NCBI RefSeq assembly: GCF_051200875.1 | Contig: NZ_CP195191.1 | Coordinates: 868,001-932,000, forward strand | DNA length: 64,000 nucleotides | From: Pseudotabrizicola sp051200875 | GTDB lineage: Bacteria; Pseudomonadota; Alphaproteobacteria; Rhodobacterales; Rhodobacteraceae | Direction: 5' to 3' | Part shown: piece by piece, positions 27,158-35,938 of the stretch | How the letters are laid out: each line of letters begins with the position of its first letter | Numbering within the stretch: the first letter of the stretch is position 1 | Program-made: the position numbers and the translations under genes | The notes under the pieces: model-generated | Told to the model about the DNA's origin: nothing | Seen by the model: the letters and a program-made list of their open reading frames with translations, nothing else | Database searches by the model: none

Positions 27158-27963
27158 AGGAAGCCTCCGGTATCCTTGCCGCCGGTTTTCGCGATACCGC
27201 GGCGACGGAAATATTCAGCGATGGTCAAAAGGACGACCGACACCAAGACAAGGATGGTGCCGAGCGCCAACATGGCGGGGACGCGGGCGGGGAAGCGGAA
27301 CTGGCTATAAATATAAGCAGACAGAACTGAATCCGCGCCGGCGAGGAAGTAAGAGATAATGAATTCGTCAAGGCTAATCGTGAAACAGATCAACAAGGAC
27401 GAAATGATCCCGGGCATCACCAAGGGAAGGATGATCAACCGGAACGTAGATACAGGCGTTTCACCAAGATCATAGGCCGCCTCTTCCAAAGACTGGTCCA
27501 AGGATTGAAAGGCCGAGGTTAGAATGGCCACAGCGAATGGCGTGCAGATCAACGAATGACCAAGAATAACGGTCATGATCGACAGCGGCACACCAAGAGC
27601 CAAAAGTACCACGAGAAGCGACATGGCAACGATCATTTCGGGCAAGACCAAAGGAAGCATAATCAGGCCCATTGCCGGGCCTTTCCCCGGGAATCTGTAC
27701 CTGGTCGAGGCCCGGGCAGCGAAGATTCCCAGAGTTGTGGCCAATATCGACGTCGAAGAAGAAATGATCATCGAATGCTTCAGCGCCGTCCACATCTGCG
27801 CGTCGTTCCACATTTCGCTAAACCAGATCGTCGTAAATCCGGACAGCGGAAAGGCAATGATCTTTGAATCATTGAACGCAAAGACTGGGAGAAGAGCAAT
27901 CGGCGCATAGAGAAACATCAGATAGCCGATGGCGTAAATCTTGAGCGAGCGTCCCTTGGTCAT
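27154..27963 (-). CDS. potC: ABC transporter permease, PotC/PotI type
   Basis: 269 residues with six hydrophobic segments and the EAA loop (SLEEAAYDLGETPVSTFRLIILP). Typical second permease of polyamine importers (SLDEFIISYFLAG). Start overlaps the upstream permease stop (ATGA). Confidence 0.92.
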   Translation of the reverse strand: MTKGRSLKIYAIGYLMFLYAPIALLPVFAFNDSKIIAFPLSGFTTIWFSEMWNDAQMWTALKHSMIISSSTSILATTLGIFAARASTRYRFPGKGPAMGLIMLPLVLPEMIVAMSLLVVLLALGVPLSIMTVILGHSLICTPFAVAILTSAFQSLDQSLEEAAYDLGETPVSTFRLIILPLVMPGIISSLLICFTISLDEFIISYFLAGADSVLSAYIYSQFRFPARVPAMLALGTILVLVSVVLLTIAEYFRRRGIAKTGGKDTGGFL

Positions 27964-28841
27964 TTCTTTGGCCCCAGAAAGCGGCTGTTCAAAAGCACAA
28001 AGCCAATTGCAACCAAGCCGACGATGAACATCGCACTGACAGCGATGGCACTGCCAAGTGGCTTGTTGTTTACCTTCAACATCTGCACTTCCATCATGTT
28101 GGCTATCATCGGCAATTTGCCTCCGCCAATCAGATCAGGTGTTACATAGTCGCCAATTGTCGGAATAAAGACGATCAATACGGCAGCAATTACGCCCGGC
28201 ATCGAAAGCGGCAACGTTACGCGCAGGAAAGTCCGGAGTTTGGACTCCCCAAGATCCTGACCGGCTTCCAAAAGGCTACGGTCAATCTTTTCCAAGCTGA
28301 CAAAGATCGGAAGGATCGCAAATGGCGCATAGGCATGGGCCAATGTAACGATCAGAGCGCCTACGTTATAGTTAATCCATTGCAGTGGTTCGTCGATGAT
28401 CCCGATCGACAAAAGGCCGGAATTGATTACGCCATTGTATCCAAGGATCACTTTCCACAGGAACACCCGGATCAGATAACTGGTCCAGAACGGGATCGTG
28501 ATCAGAAACAACCACATGGACTTTTTGGACGGCGACACATTGAAGCTAACGAAATAAGCGATCGGATAGGCGATCAAGACGGTTACCAATGTCACGCCAA
28601 GTGCCACGGTCAGAGAGCGAAGCATGATCGCGCGGTAAACAGGACCAGTCCAAACTTCGATATAGTTGGACCAAGTAAAGTCCCATGTAATCTGCCCACG
28701 CCCGCCGGTAAGCACAGAGAACAACAAAACTGTGGCCAAAGGTGCCGCCAGCAACAAGGTTGCATAAAGGAAGGTCGGACTGACCATTGCCAGACCTGAC
28801 CGGGCCTCTCGGCTCAGGCCGGACCCGCTTGATTTCGTCAT
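27960..28841 (-). CDS. potB: ABC transporter permease, PotB/PotH type
   Basis: 293 residues with six hydrophobic segments, the EAA loop (SLLEAGQDLGESKLRTFLRVTLP) and the family segment FIPTIGDYVTPDLIGG. First gene of the transport operon. No periplasmic substrate-binding protein gene precedes it; upstream is an unrelated terminator and then a hypothetical gene. The three overlapping genes are otherwise complete. Confidence 0.92.
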   Translation of the reverse strand: MTKSSGSGLSREARSGLAMVSPTFLYATLLLAAPLATVLLFSVLTGGRGQITWDFTWSNYIEVWTGPVYRAIMLRSLTVALGVTLVTVLIAYPIAYFVSFNVSPSKKSMWLFLITIPFWTSYLIRVFLWKVILGYNGVINSGLLSIGIIDEPLQWINYNVGALIVTLAHAYAPFAILPIFVSLEKIDRSLLEAGQDLGESKLRTFLRVTLPLSMPGVIAAVLIVFIPTIGDYVTPDLIGGGKLPMIANMMEVQMLKVNNKPLGSAIAVSAMFIVGLVAIGFVLLNSRFLGPKK

Positions 28842-28932
28842 GATGCCCCCTGTTCGGACGTCTTATTCTGTCATTTGATCAAATTTAGGCACAACCGAAC
28901 ACGGCTGGCAAGCCTGTCTATATGTACCACGC

Positions 28933-28960
28933 AAAAAAGCCGGGCCAAGGCCCGGTTTTT
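28933..28960 (-). terminator. Intrinsic terminator of the hypothetical gene at 28983
   Basis: Stem CCGGGCC / GGCCCGG with a two-base AA centre, flanked by an A run on one side and a T run on the other, so it can work in both directions. On the minus strand it follows the stop at 28983 and separates it from the pot operon, whose promoter must lie in 28842-28932. Confidence 0.88.
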
Positions 28961-28982
28961 ATGCAGAACTTTTCCGGATTTC

Positions 28983-29321
28983 TTATCCTGCGACGCGTTC
29001 AATGTGTATCGCGCGCTTTTTCAGCTCGTCATAAAGCGTCGGCAATACACGAAGTGAGCCGACGGCAGCCTGCAAAGCATCCGAAAGACGACGCTCATCT
29101 GTACGCCCATCTGCCACACGCCACACCATGCGGCGGGCAACTCCATCATCATAAACAATTTCAGTACGGCCTGCACGCGTACGCAGACCCAGAAAATCAG
29201 CCCCACCATGGGGGGCGTGGAAAGCGGCTTGGATACCCATCGTTTTTGCGCCCTGCTCGGTGTGCCATTCGGCATCACATGTTGATAAGCCCAAGCTGCT
29301 CTTGTTGTCGTTATCGGTCAA
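28983..29321 (-). CDS. Conserved hypothetical protein
   Basis: 112 residues if the TTG at 29321 is used (GGAG five bases upstream); the frame extends to 29417 but without a ribosome site. No membrane segment or signal. The central part (ADFLGLRTRAGRTEIVYDDGVARRMVWRVADGRTDERRL) looks like a compact beta-rich domain followed by a helix (LPTLYDELKKRAIHIER). I do not recognise it. It ends at a strong terminator and lies downstream of the MocR gene by 115 bases. Confidence 0.65.
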   Translation of the reverse strand: MTDNDNKSSLGLSTCDAEWHTEQGAKTMGIQAAFHAPHGGADFLGLRTRAGRTEIVYDDGVARRMVWRVADGRTDERRLSDALQAAVGSLRVLPTLYDELKKRAIHIERVAG

Positions 29322-29436
29322 TTGGACTCCGCGCGAGGGGCTTGTGCTGGCACAAATCTGCGATTCCAAAGACACAGAATCAGGAGGTCGTGACGAATTC
29401 AGCCAGAAAGTCGCCACAATCCCGCCACAATCGGCT

Positions 29437-30843
29437 TCAAACCATCAAATCCGAGGGTGGCTCGGCTAACAAACGCGCCAAACGTCGCAACGCTTTCTCA
29501 TACTCCTCCAGCCCCACGTTTCCGGAAAATGCGATGCGAACCGCGTTAGGCGCACGGCCATGTACCAACGCATATTCATCCGCAGAGCGCACCACCACAC
29601 CTGCCCCTTCAGCCCGAGATACAAAATTGGAGGCGCGCCAGCCTGAGGGAAGCCGAAGAAACCCAAATCTCACGCCAGGTGACCAAGCGAGATCGAAAGC
29701 GCCAAGTTCATTCACTGCCATTTGAAGGCGAACCTCGAGTTCCTCGTGCACCCGAGCGCGTAGCCGATGCGCTTCGCCAGACGACAACAGATGCAAGACG
29801 ACTGCTTCGATTGGACGAGCTAGAGCGAAGAACGAATGTTGGGCGGTCAGGCGCCCAGCCTGCCCCATGCCAATGGGCGCAATCATATAGCCAAAACGCA
29901 GTCCAGCGGAAACGGTCTTCGACAGACTGCCAACATACCAAGTTCGCTCTGGGGCAATCGCGCGTAGCGATGGCCGATTCGACAGAGAGACAGAATAGCA
30001 ATCATCTTCAAGTATTTGCAGATCATGACGTCGCGCAACATCGGCAATTTGCGCCCGACGCTCTGCCGACATGCGCCCAGTGGTCGGGTTCTGAGCCTCC
30101 GGCGTCAGACACAAAACTTGGGCGCCATGCCGACGGCACGCCGCCTCCAAGGCATCTGGACGGATACCTTCGGCGTCCATCTCAACGGCGACGACCTCGG
30201 CCCGCGCAAGCTTTGCGGCATGGCGGAATCCCGGATATGCAAGTTCTTCGGTCAGAACAACGGGACGATCACCACGTAGGCAGCACAAAAACACCAGAAT
30301 AATGGCGTTCTGGCCCCCATGGGTCAGCACCACCTCTTCTGGCCCGAATGAACCCAACGTTCTGTCAGAAACCCATTCGCAGATCGCTTCTCGCAATGGC
30401 AGCTCGTCGCTTTGGCGAGGATAGTCGACCCAGTCATTTGCCGGATCGAGCGAGATTTCTCGCAATGCAGCTGCAATGGCTTCGTTTTGCCCAACGTCGG
30501 GAAGGATCGGCGCTCGCAGATCGACCCGTCCTTGATCGCGTGAACTGTCGCGTTCGATGAACAGGGGTTGCGTCGGACCAAGGCGCGGCGCCCGGCTCGC
30601 AACAAAAGTGCCCCGACCGACGGTTGCCGCCAGAAGGCCCTCTTGCGTAGCCAAGTTATAGGCCCGCGCGACCGTGCCTGGCGTAACTTTCATTTGCCAA
30701 GCAAGTTCACGAACAGTCGGAAGCTGTGCCCCTTCGGCCAACTCCCCAGATCGAATTGACTCACGCAAAGCGCGCATCAATGCGAGATATTTCGGTCCAT
30801 CTGCCTGCGATATGTCCGGCAGCCAGTTTATTGTATCCACCAC
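29437..30843 (-). CDS. MocR-type regulator: GntR HTH fused to aminotransferase-like domain
   Basis: 468 residues from a GTG at 30843 with AGAGG six bases upstream; an ATG at 30864 has none. N-terminal winged helix of GntR type (ALRESIRSGELAEGAQLPTVRELA then VTPGTVARAYNLATQEGL) and a fold-type I PLP domain (LTPEAQNPTTG, and SLSKTVSAGLRFG with the PLP lysine). MocR proteins use the aminotransferase domain as a sensor for an amine or PLP. It is divergent from a DUF1127 gene, with paired repeats between them that look like its operator. Confidence 0.9.
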   Translation of the reverse strand: MVDTINWLPDISQADGPKYLALMRALRESIRSGELAEGAQLPTVRELAWQMKVTPGTVARAYNLATQEGLLAATVGRGTFVASRAPRLGPTQPLFIERDSSRDQGRVDLRAPILPDVGQNEAIAAALREISLDPANDWVDYPRQSDELPLREAICEWVSDRTLGSFGPEEVVLTHGGQNAIILVFLCCLRGDRPVVLTEELAYPGFRHAAKLARAEVVAVEMDAEGIRPDALEAACRRHGAQVLCLTPEAQNPTTGRMSAERRAQIADVARRHDLQILEDDCYSVSLSNRPSLRAIAPERTWYVGSLSKTVSAGLRFGYMIAPIGMGQAGRLTAQHSFFALARPIEAVVLHLLSSGEAHRLRARVHEELEVRLQMAVNELGAFDLAWSPGVRFGFLRLPSGWRASNFVSRAEGAGVVVRSADEYALVHGRAPNAVRIAFSGNVGLEEYEKALRRLARLLAEPPSDLMV

Positions 30844-30874
30844 AATGTACCTCTGGCGATTCATTAGGCAATTT

Positions 30875-30916
30875 TTGTATCAATATACTATGGCATACAC
30901 CGCCATTGTATCAATA
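30875..30916. promoter_or_regulatory. Paired TTGTATCAATA repeats in the MocR/DUF1127 intergenic region
   Basis: The 11-mer TTGTATCAATA occurs twice in the same orientation, at 30875-30885 and 30906-30916, start to start 31 bases, close to three helical turns. The second copy extends to the perfect inverted repeat TTGTAT-CA-ATACAA. This matches the paired direct repeats bound by MocR regulators in divergent promoters. Binding by the neighbouring MocR is inferred. Confidence 0.7.
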
Positions 30917-30933
30917 CAAAAGGATCTTGAAAA

Positions 30934-31146
30934 ATGTCTCCCGTCGAAACGCTGGTTTTCCGTCCTGCATCGCTGCCGCCGCTGTCGCGCGTCGTTCTGC
31001 GCGCCGCAGTTCTGGTTCTGGCATGGGAGACTCGCGCCCGAACCCGCAAACAATTGCGAAAGTTGGATCGCCACATGCTCAGAGACATCGGACTGGATGC
31101 GCTGTCAGCCGAGGCAGAGTGCAATCGTCCGTTTTGGCGCGACTGA
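30934..31146 (+). CDS. DUF1127 (YjiS-like) small protein
   Basis: 70 residues. The C-terminal motif RKQLRKLDRHMLRDIGLDALSAEAECNRPFW is the DUF1127 signature, here with an N-terminal hydrophobic/basic stretch. AAAAGGA lies upstream of the ATG. Short DUF1127 proteins often sit next to MocR-type regulators and are stress-related; some affect phosphate or RNA metabolism in other alphaproteobacteria. The role here is unknown. A strong terminator follows. Confidence 0.9.
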   Translation: MSPVETLVFRPASLPPLSRVVLRAAVLVLAWETRARTRKQLRKLDRHMLRDIGLDALSAEAECNRPFWRD

Positions 31147-31173
31147 CAAAGCCCTGCTCCCCTGGGCGACTTT

Positions 31174-31198
31174 GGGCCGGCATTGCCGGCCCTTTTTT
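31174..31198 (+). terminator. Intrinsic terminator of the DUF1127 gene
   Basis: Perfect eight-pair stem GGGCCGGC / GCCGGCCC with loop ATT and six T. Confidence 0.95.
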
Positions 31199-31217
31199 AT
31201 ATTTTGAGTGCCAGGTG

Positions 31218-33098
31218 TTAAGGCAATTTGAGGCCAAGTTTGGCGAATTCGCCAACAAGGTAATCTGCGCCTGCCGCTGTTAGATGTCCGTAATCATAGG
31301 CAATCGCAATGCCCTCAGGCGTAGCGGTCCTGCAAGTGTCCTGCTTACAAAGCGCTTCGATAGGGTCGAAGAATTCCCCGCCTTCAAGCTCGGTCTCTTG
31401 GCGCATGCGCGCGTTCTCTTGCCGCTTTTTCTCTGCCTGACGCATCAGTCCCGGAGACTGATAGCGTGCGCGAGGCAGGAATGCGGCCTCAACTATAAGC
31501 TTCGGTGAAACGTCAAATTCAGGTTGTTGGCCAATGACAACAACACGTATTCCATGCGACTTCAGGTATGAAACGGTCTCTGCGACCGACGGATAGGATT
31601 TGGAGTGCCAGCGTGCGACAATCACAACCGTCTCAACCCGCTTTTTCACTATGAGGTCACTGTAGAACCAAGCCCAAAGCCGTTCACAGCCGGATCTCGG
31701 TTCCTTCGCTGAGTATAAAGGATTCGAACCGGTGCAGGCCGCCCGGAATAGATTTGTATCTGGGAAGCGTTCACTGATTGCTTGCTGGTAAGCACTGGCA
31801 AAACTATCGCCAATAACCGCAATCGCTCCATCCGGGGCCTCTCCTACCACGCAGTTTCGCTCCCATGATGCACTTGAAGTTGTGACGGCGCAGGGGCGAC
31901 GCGAAAACTTCGGCGCCTGGCGCGTCCCCGAGGTTAGAATTGCTTGAGCCGCACTGTCGAACCGGCCTGGCAGCCCGTTCAGAGCTATCATTGCAAATGA
32001 CGTCAAACCGACCGCTGCCATTCCCGAAAGTCCTGCAATGTAAACCGTCGAGCGCGACATTGCCCGCCGACGTGCTGGCTTTTCCACCAGATAGTAACTC
32101 ATAACCGAAATGGCTGTCGCAACCACCAAAGCGGAAATTGCCTGCGTGACCGTCAGTTCCTGTTCATTGTTCCACACGAACAGGAACACAAGTATCGGCC
32201 AGTGCCACAAATAAAGAGAGTAAGAAACCAGACCAATTGCGGGAAAGGGCGGAAGAGACAGGAGACGACTTACAAACGTTCCCTGTCCGCTGAGCCACAA
32301 GACAGTGGCGCCCCCACAAACAACCGCGAAGACACCCCACAAGTTGTTGCCGCCAACTTGCTCCAATACGGCGAAACCACCGATCAGAACGGAAAAAGCC
32401 ACGGCAGCCAAAATTTGCGTCAAGGTCTTAGAAAGGCTCGGCACGGGTACCAAAGCGGCAAGGGCTCCAACACCTAATTCCCAAGCGCGGGCATGAGGCA
32501 TGTAGAACCCAACGTCCGGGTCTTGCTTCGCGAGATAAAGCGCGGTGGAAAAGCTGGCGACGATCACCGCAATCAGCAATGCCAGCATCACATTTCTGAA
32601 TGCCTTTCCAGTCAGATAGGCTGCCGCGAATAACAAGGGTGCCCACACTAGATAAAACTGCTCTTCTACGCCCAATGACCAAGTGTGCAACAAGGGCTTG
32701 GTAAATGCCGCAGTATCAAAATAGCCCGTGGCGAAGTAAAAATGGAAATTGGCGTAGCCGAAAGTAGCCGCGAGCCCGGACGCACCAAGCGCCTTAAGAT
32801 CGGACGGCCCAAGCATTATTAGCCCAGTTGCCAAAACGACAATGGTCATCACCAACAGCGCCGGCAAGATGCGTCGGATCCGCCGCGCATAAAAATCGAC
32901 CAGAGAGAAGGTTCCAGCGGCAACATCCTGCTTGATCAGGCTGGTGATCAGATAGCCACTGATTGCGAAGAAGAGATCTACGCCGGCAAACCCGGAATCT
33001 TTCAGCCAGAGGCCATAGTGAAACAAGACCACGGAAACGATTGCTATCGCGCGAAGTCCATCAATGTCCGCGCGGTATGAAAGCTTGTCTTGGGCCAA
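31218..33098 (-). CDS. Membrane O-acyltransferase with SGNH domain (OafA/YrhL type)
   Basis: 626 residues. N-terminal acyltransferase-3 domain with about ten hydrophobic segments, opening with YRADIDGLRAIAIVSVVLFHYG and containing FAGVDLFFAISGYLI, FYARRIRRILPAL and HTWSLGVEEQFYL. After the last membrane helix (around 380) comes a periplasmic SGNH domain with AVIGDSFASAYQQ and a C-terminal GHLTAAGADYL holding the catalytic His. Such proteins acetylate cell-surface polysaccharides. No other polysaccharide genes are adjacent. Start 33098 (MAQDKLSYRADI). Confidence 0.92.
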   Translation of the reverse strand: MAQDKLSYRADIDGLRAIAIVSVVLFHYGLWLKDSGFAGVDLFFAISGYLITSLIKQDVAAGTFSLVDFYARRIRRILPALLVMTIVVLATGLIMLGPSDLKALGASGLAATFGYANFHFYFATGYFDTAAFTKPLLHTWSLGVEEQFYLVWAPLLFAAAYLTGKAFRNVMLALLIAVIVASFSTALYLAKQDPDVGFYMPHARAWELGVGALAALVPVPSLSKTLTQILAAVAFSVLIGGFAVLEQVGGNNLWGVFAVVCGGATVLWLSGQGTFVSRLLSLPPFPAIGLVSYSLYLWHWPILVFLFVWNNEQELTVTQAISALVVATAISVMSYYLVEKPARRRAMSRSTVYIAGLSGMAAVGLTSFAMIALNGLPGRFDSAAQAILTSGTRQAPKFSRRPCAVTTSSASWERNCVVGEAPDGAIAVIGDSFASAYQQAISERFPDTNLFRAACTGSNPLYSAKEPRSGCERLWAWFYSDLIVKKRVETVVIVARWHSKSYPSVAETVSYLKSHGIRVVVIGQQPEFDVSPKLIVEAAFLPRARYQSPGLMRQAEKKRQENARMRQETELEGGEFFDPIEALCKQDTCRTATPEGIAIAYDYGHLTAAGADYLVGEFAKLGLKLP

Positions 33099-33274
33099 AA
33101 TGATTCCCCTTTGTAATCACGGGTCACCATATTTGTTCAAATCGTCACGAAAAAGGCCACCCGCTGGCGCCGGCGTTTGTCCAAAGGGTGATCCTGCCCA
33201 AGATAAGGTTCTGACAAAAGTGCCGTTGCCTGCCTTCAACTTCGGTAGCAGGGCCGCTTCACCCCATTAGAAAT

Positions 33275-33302
33275 AAAAAACGCAGCCAAAAGGCTGCGTT
33301 TT
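33275..33302 (-). terminator. Intrinsic terminator of rplM-rpsI
   Basis: Perfect 11-pair stem AAAACGCAGCC / GGCTGCGTTTT with a four-base loop and a T run on the minus strand, 40-odd bases past the rpsI stop. The rest of 33099-33345 holds no gene that I can see. Confidence 0.93.
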
Positions 33303-33345
33303 CCGAATAGTGTAATTCCAAGGCTCTTCGCCTCGGAAACACAAC

Positions 33346-33837
33346 TTAGCGCTTCGAGAACTGGAACGAACGCCGGGCCTTTGCCTTACCGTACTTCTTA
33401 CGTTCAACGACACGGCTGTCGCGGGTCAGGAAGCCAGCGGCCTTCAAAGCGCCACGCAGAGCCGGTTCGTAAAGCTGGAGAGCCTTTGAAATACCGTGCT
33501 TTACAGCGCCAGCCTGGCCGGACAGACCACCACCAGCGACTGTTGCGTAGACGTCAAACTGGCCTTCGACATTGGCAATCTGGAACGGCTGCTTCAGGAT
33601 CATCTGAAGAACCGGACGAGCAAAGTATGCCGACATTTCCTTGCCATTGACGGTGACCTTGCCAGAACCTGGCTTAACCCAAACGCGGGCAACAGCGTCT
33701 TTACGCTTACCAGTCGCATAAGAGCGGCCAAGGGCATCGCGAACCGGAGTGCGCGGAGCGGCTTCAGCGGCAGCCGCGGGAGCGGCCGAACCGGAAACAG
33801 CCGATTTCAGATCGTCGAGAGATTTGATGTCAGCCAT
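33346..33837 (-). CDS. rpsI: 30S ribosomal protein S9
   Basis: 163 residues from MADIKSLDDL. The alphaproteobacterial N-terminal extension (Ala-rich, about 1-37) precedes the conserved core YATGKRKDAVARVWV, GGGLSGQAGAVKHGISKAL and the tail ending GKAKARRSFQFSKR whose last Arg contacts the P-site tRNA. The ATG lies just after the rplM stop, with GGAGCG inside the rplM end. Confidence 0.98.
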   Translation of the reverse strand: MADIKSLDDLKSAVSGSAAPAAAAEAAPRTPVRDALGRSYATGKRKDAVARVWVKPGSGKVTVNGKEMSAYFARPVLQMILKQPFQIANVEGQFDVYATVAGGGLSGQAGAVKHGISKALQLYEPALRGALKAAGFLTRDSRVVERKKYGKAKARRSFQFSKR

Positions 33838-33839
33838 AA

Positions 33840-34304
33840 TCAAGCGCTCCGGGTGTTCTTCGGGTTCAGGACTTTGACGTCCAGAACGGTCGGCTGCTGA
33901 GCTTCATGCGGGTGCTCGGCACCGGCATAAACGCGCAGGTTCGTCATCTGCTGACGGCCCAAACGGTTGCGGGTGATCATGCGCTCAACAGCTTTGATCA
34001 CGACGCGCTCGGGATGAGCGCCTTCCAGCACTTGCTTGGCGGTACGGCTCTTGATGCCGCCCGGATGGCCAGTGTGCCAGTAGTATACTTTGTCGTCGCG
34101 CTTCTTGCCGGTCATCTGTACCTTGTCGGCGTTGATGACGATGACATTGTCACCCATGTCCATGTGGGGGGTGAAGGTCGGCTTGTTCTTGCCGCGCAGG
34201 ATATTGGCGACGATCGTGGCGAGGCGTCCCAGAACAACGCCCTCGGCGTCGATCAGGATCCACTTCTTCTCGATGTCCGCCGGAGTAGCGGTAAAGGTTT
34301 TCAT
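33840..34304 (-). CDS. rplM: 50S ribosomal protein L13
   Basis: 154 residues with the L13 landmarks WILIDAEGVVLGRLAT, GDNVIVINADKVQMTG, YYWHTGHPGGIKSRTA and RMITRNRLGRQQMTNLRVYAG. First gene of the conserved rplM-rpsI pair, with two bases between stop and next start region. A promoter-like sequence lies about 55 bases upstream. Confidence 0.98.
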   Translation of the reverse strand: MKTFTATPADIEKKWILIDAEGVVLGRLATIVANILRGKNKPTFTPHMDMGDNVIVINADKVQMTGKKRDDKVYYWHTGHPGGIKSRTAKQVLEGAHPERVVIKAVERMITRNRLGRQQMTNLRVYAGAEHPHEAQQPTVLDVKVLNPKNTRSA

Positions 34305-34359
34305 CGGTCGTGTCCCATGAGGATAGGCGAGGCTTATGCCCCTGAATCTCGGATGCGGG

Positions 34360-34388
34360 CTTATCGCCTAGTTCACCACCGCGGTCAA
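34360..34388 (-). promoter_or_regulatory. Candidate sigma-70 promoter of rplM-rpsI
   Basis: On the minus strand TTGACC (34388-34383) is 17 bases from GATAAG (34365-34360). The -35 is close to consensus and the -10 matches four of six positions. Spacing is ideal and the position 5' of rplM fits; no experiment supports it. Confidence 0.5.
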
Positions 34389-34440
34389 CATCGCATTTCT
34401 AAATTTAAATGTTTAATATCAATGTGTTAAAAAAGTGGTA

Positions 34441-35214
34441 TTATTTTACCCCATCACTTCTTGCTGTTATAGCACGAAGTGCACGGGCTCTTTCCGGCGG
34501 AATCTTTTCGATTTCGACACCGGTAAAGACATGTAGTGTATCAAGGTCTTGATCGATTACCGCGTGATCGCTGACCCATCCTCCCAGACCAAGATAGCTC
34601 CGCAACAGGGCCGGCATCAACGAAAGCGCACGAGAACTATTGATCGGGGTCGGGAGATCAGCAAAATCGACGCGAAACGCTGACTTCGGACGCGGGCGCC
34701 AATCTTCAGGGCCGATACGAGGCCTGAGTAGCGCCAGGGAAGCCGCATGCTGGCGAGGATCCGCGCCATGAAAACTGGTACAACCAAACAAGAGCCCTAC
34801 CCCACATGAATCGACAACCGCGGTCATTGCCGCCCAAGCAAGCCGCAACACATCAGGATCTTGGCTGCCGGGAGCAACACAAAAGCGCCCGAGTTCCAGC
34901 ATCGGCTTTGGAAATTGTTCAAGCGGAGAAAGATCGTAGTATTTGCCTGTATAAGACTGCGTGATCTGCCCCCCCTGCCAAAGGCGAAGTCGGTAGCAGG
35001 CCAAGACAGAGTGATCTTGCAGAACAAGAACATGGCTGGAGACGGCATCAAAATCATCTGCGTCAAAACCATCTGCAAAGTCTGAAACATTGTGGTTCGC
35101 AAAAGCTCGATATCGCAGGCGCTGCGCATCCCTAACTTCACTATCCGAGCAAGCCAGACGAACAACGAGCTTTCCTCTTCGAAATGCGGGAAAGGATACA
35201 TCATTCTGAGCCAT
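34441..35214 (-). CDS. olsB: L-ornithine N(alpha)-acyltransferase OlsB
   Basis: GNAT-type enzyme making lyso-ornithine lipid, the first step of ornithine lipid synthesis. 257 residues from MAQNDVSFPAFRRG, with AAGGCG upstream. Family pattern: RLACSDSEVRDAQRLRYRAFA, then DADDFDAVSSHVLVLQ, ELGRFCVAPGSQDPDVLRLAW and LFGCTSFHGADP. The second enzyme OlsA is not adjacent, unlike in several relatives where olsB and olsA are paired. It lies 42 bases downstream of bamE and may be cotranscribed. Confidence 0.87.
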   Translation of the reverse strand: MAQNDVSFPAFRRGKLVVRLACSDSEVRDAQRLRYRAFANHNVSDFADGFDADDFDAVSSHVLVLQDHSVLACYRLRLWQGGQITQSYTGKYYDLSPLEQFPKPMLELGRFCVAPGSQDPDVLRLAWAAMTAVVDSCGVGLLFGCTSFHGADPRQHAASLALLRPRIGPEDWRPRPKSAFRVDFADLPTPINSSRALSLMPALLRSYLGLGGWVSDHAVIDQDLDTLHVFTGVEIEKIPPERARALRAITARSDGVK

Positions 35215-35256
35215 GTCGGCGCCTTTGCTAAGCACAAGGAAGCCTGAAGACACCAC

Positions 35257-35748
35257 TCAATTGAGCAGCTGCGCCGTTCCAAGTCGACCGAAGTTAGAGA
35301 AGAGCTGACGCAGAACGCTCATACCTTTCACGTTGCTTTCGGTCACGCGACGCGACAGGGGAACGATCTGCCCGCGTTCCATTCCAAACCGTTCGACGTT
35401 TTGGAGGACACCGGCCTCGCTGAAGGTCAAGGCGACGACTTGACGATCGATTTCTTCGGGTGGCAACGCGCCTTTTTGTACCCAACGGCTTTGAACATAG
35501 AACCACCCCGTGTCGTTCAAAAGTCCCGACGCAGAGGGCCGTCCGACTTTAGGCCCGGCTGTTTCTCTAGTATCTTTGCCCACTTCCAACTGGGCGAGAT
35601 CTTCGTCGTTCGGCACATATCCGTGGTTGCGATAGATGGGCGCGCAGGCCGCCACGACAATTACAAGAGCCGAAGCCAGAATTGCCGAAAAAAACCGATT
35701 GGGACGCAATCCCCGATTCCGGCCATCTGCAGCTGTCTTCACCGTCAT
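35257..35748 (-). CDS. bamE: Outer membrane assembly lipoprotein BamE
   Basis: 163 residues. N-terminal hydrophobic segment with lipobox ending VVAAC (Cys about 35), so a lipoprotein. The SmpA/OmlA pattern follows: NHGYVPNDEDLAQLEVGKDTRETAGPKVGRPS and GWFYVQSRWVQKGALPPEEIDRQVVALTF. BamE supports folding of beta-barrel proteins with BamA. It is divergent from yceD across 190 bases. Confidence 0.92.
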   Translation of the reverse strand: MTVKTAADGRNRGLRPNRFFSAILASALVIVVAACAPIYRNHGYVPNDEDLAQLEVGKDTRETAGPKVGRPSASGLLNDTGWFYVQSRWVQKGALPPEEIDRQVVALTFSEAGVLQNVERFGMERGQIVPLSRRVTESNVKGMSVLRQLFSNFGRLGTAQLLN

Positions 35749-35938
35749 GAAATTCTACCTTCGTCCAAACCCTGCTGCGGTAAGGCCTTGCATTGCCTTG
35801 CCAACACTTGCTTTCGCGGCCTATGCCGCTTATGGCGCGGTGCGAAGCTATGCCCGCTTGCCCCAAAGGCTTATAGAAGGAAGCTAGTTGGTTCAAGAAT
35901 GGAACGAGCAGAGCCGCATCTTGCAAAGGAGGATTGCC

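Noticed and set aside
28922..29725. 267-residue plus-strand frame across the hypothetical and MocR genes
   Set aside because: Begins inside a terminator hairpin and runs antisense to two supported genes; low-complexity His/Arg/Ser composition.
35747..35887. Possible 46-residue protein (MKFYLRPNPAAV...) divergent from bamE
   Set aside because: Its ATG overlaps the bamE start codon on the other strand and it has no ribosome site. It would occupy the bamE promoter, and there is no family resemblance.
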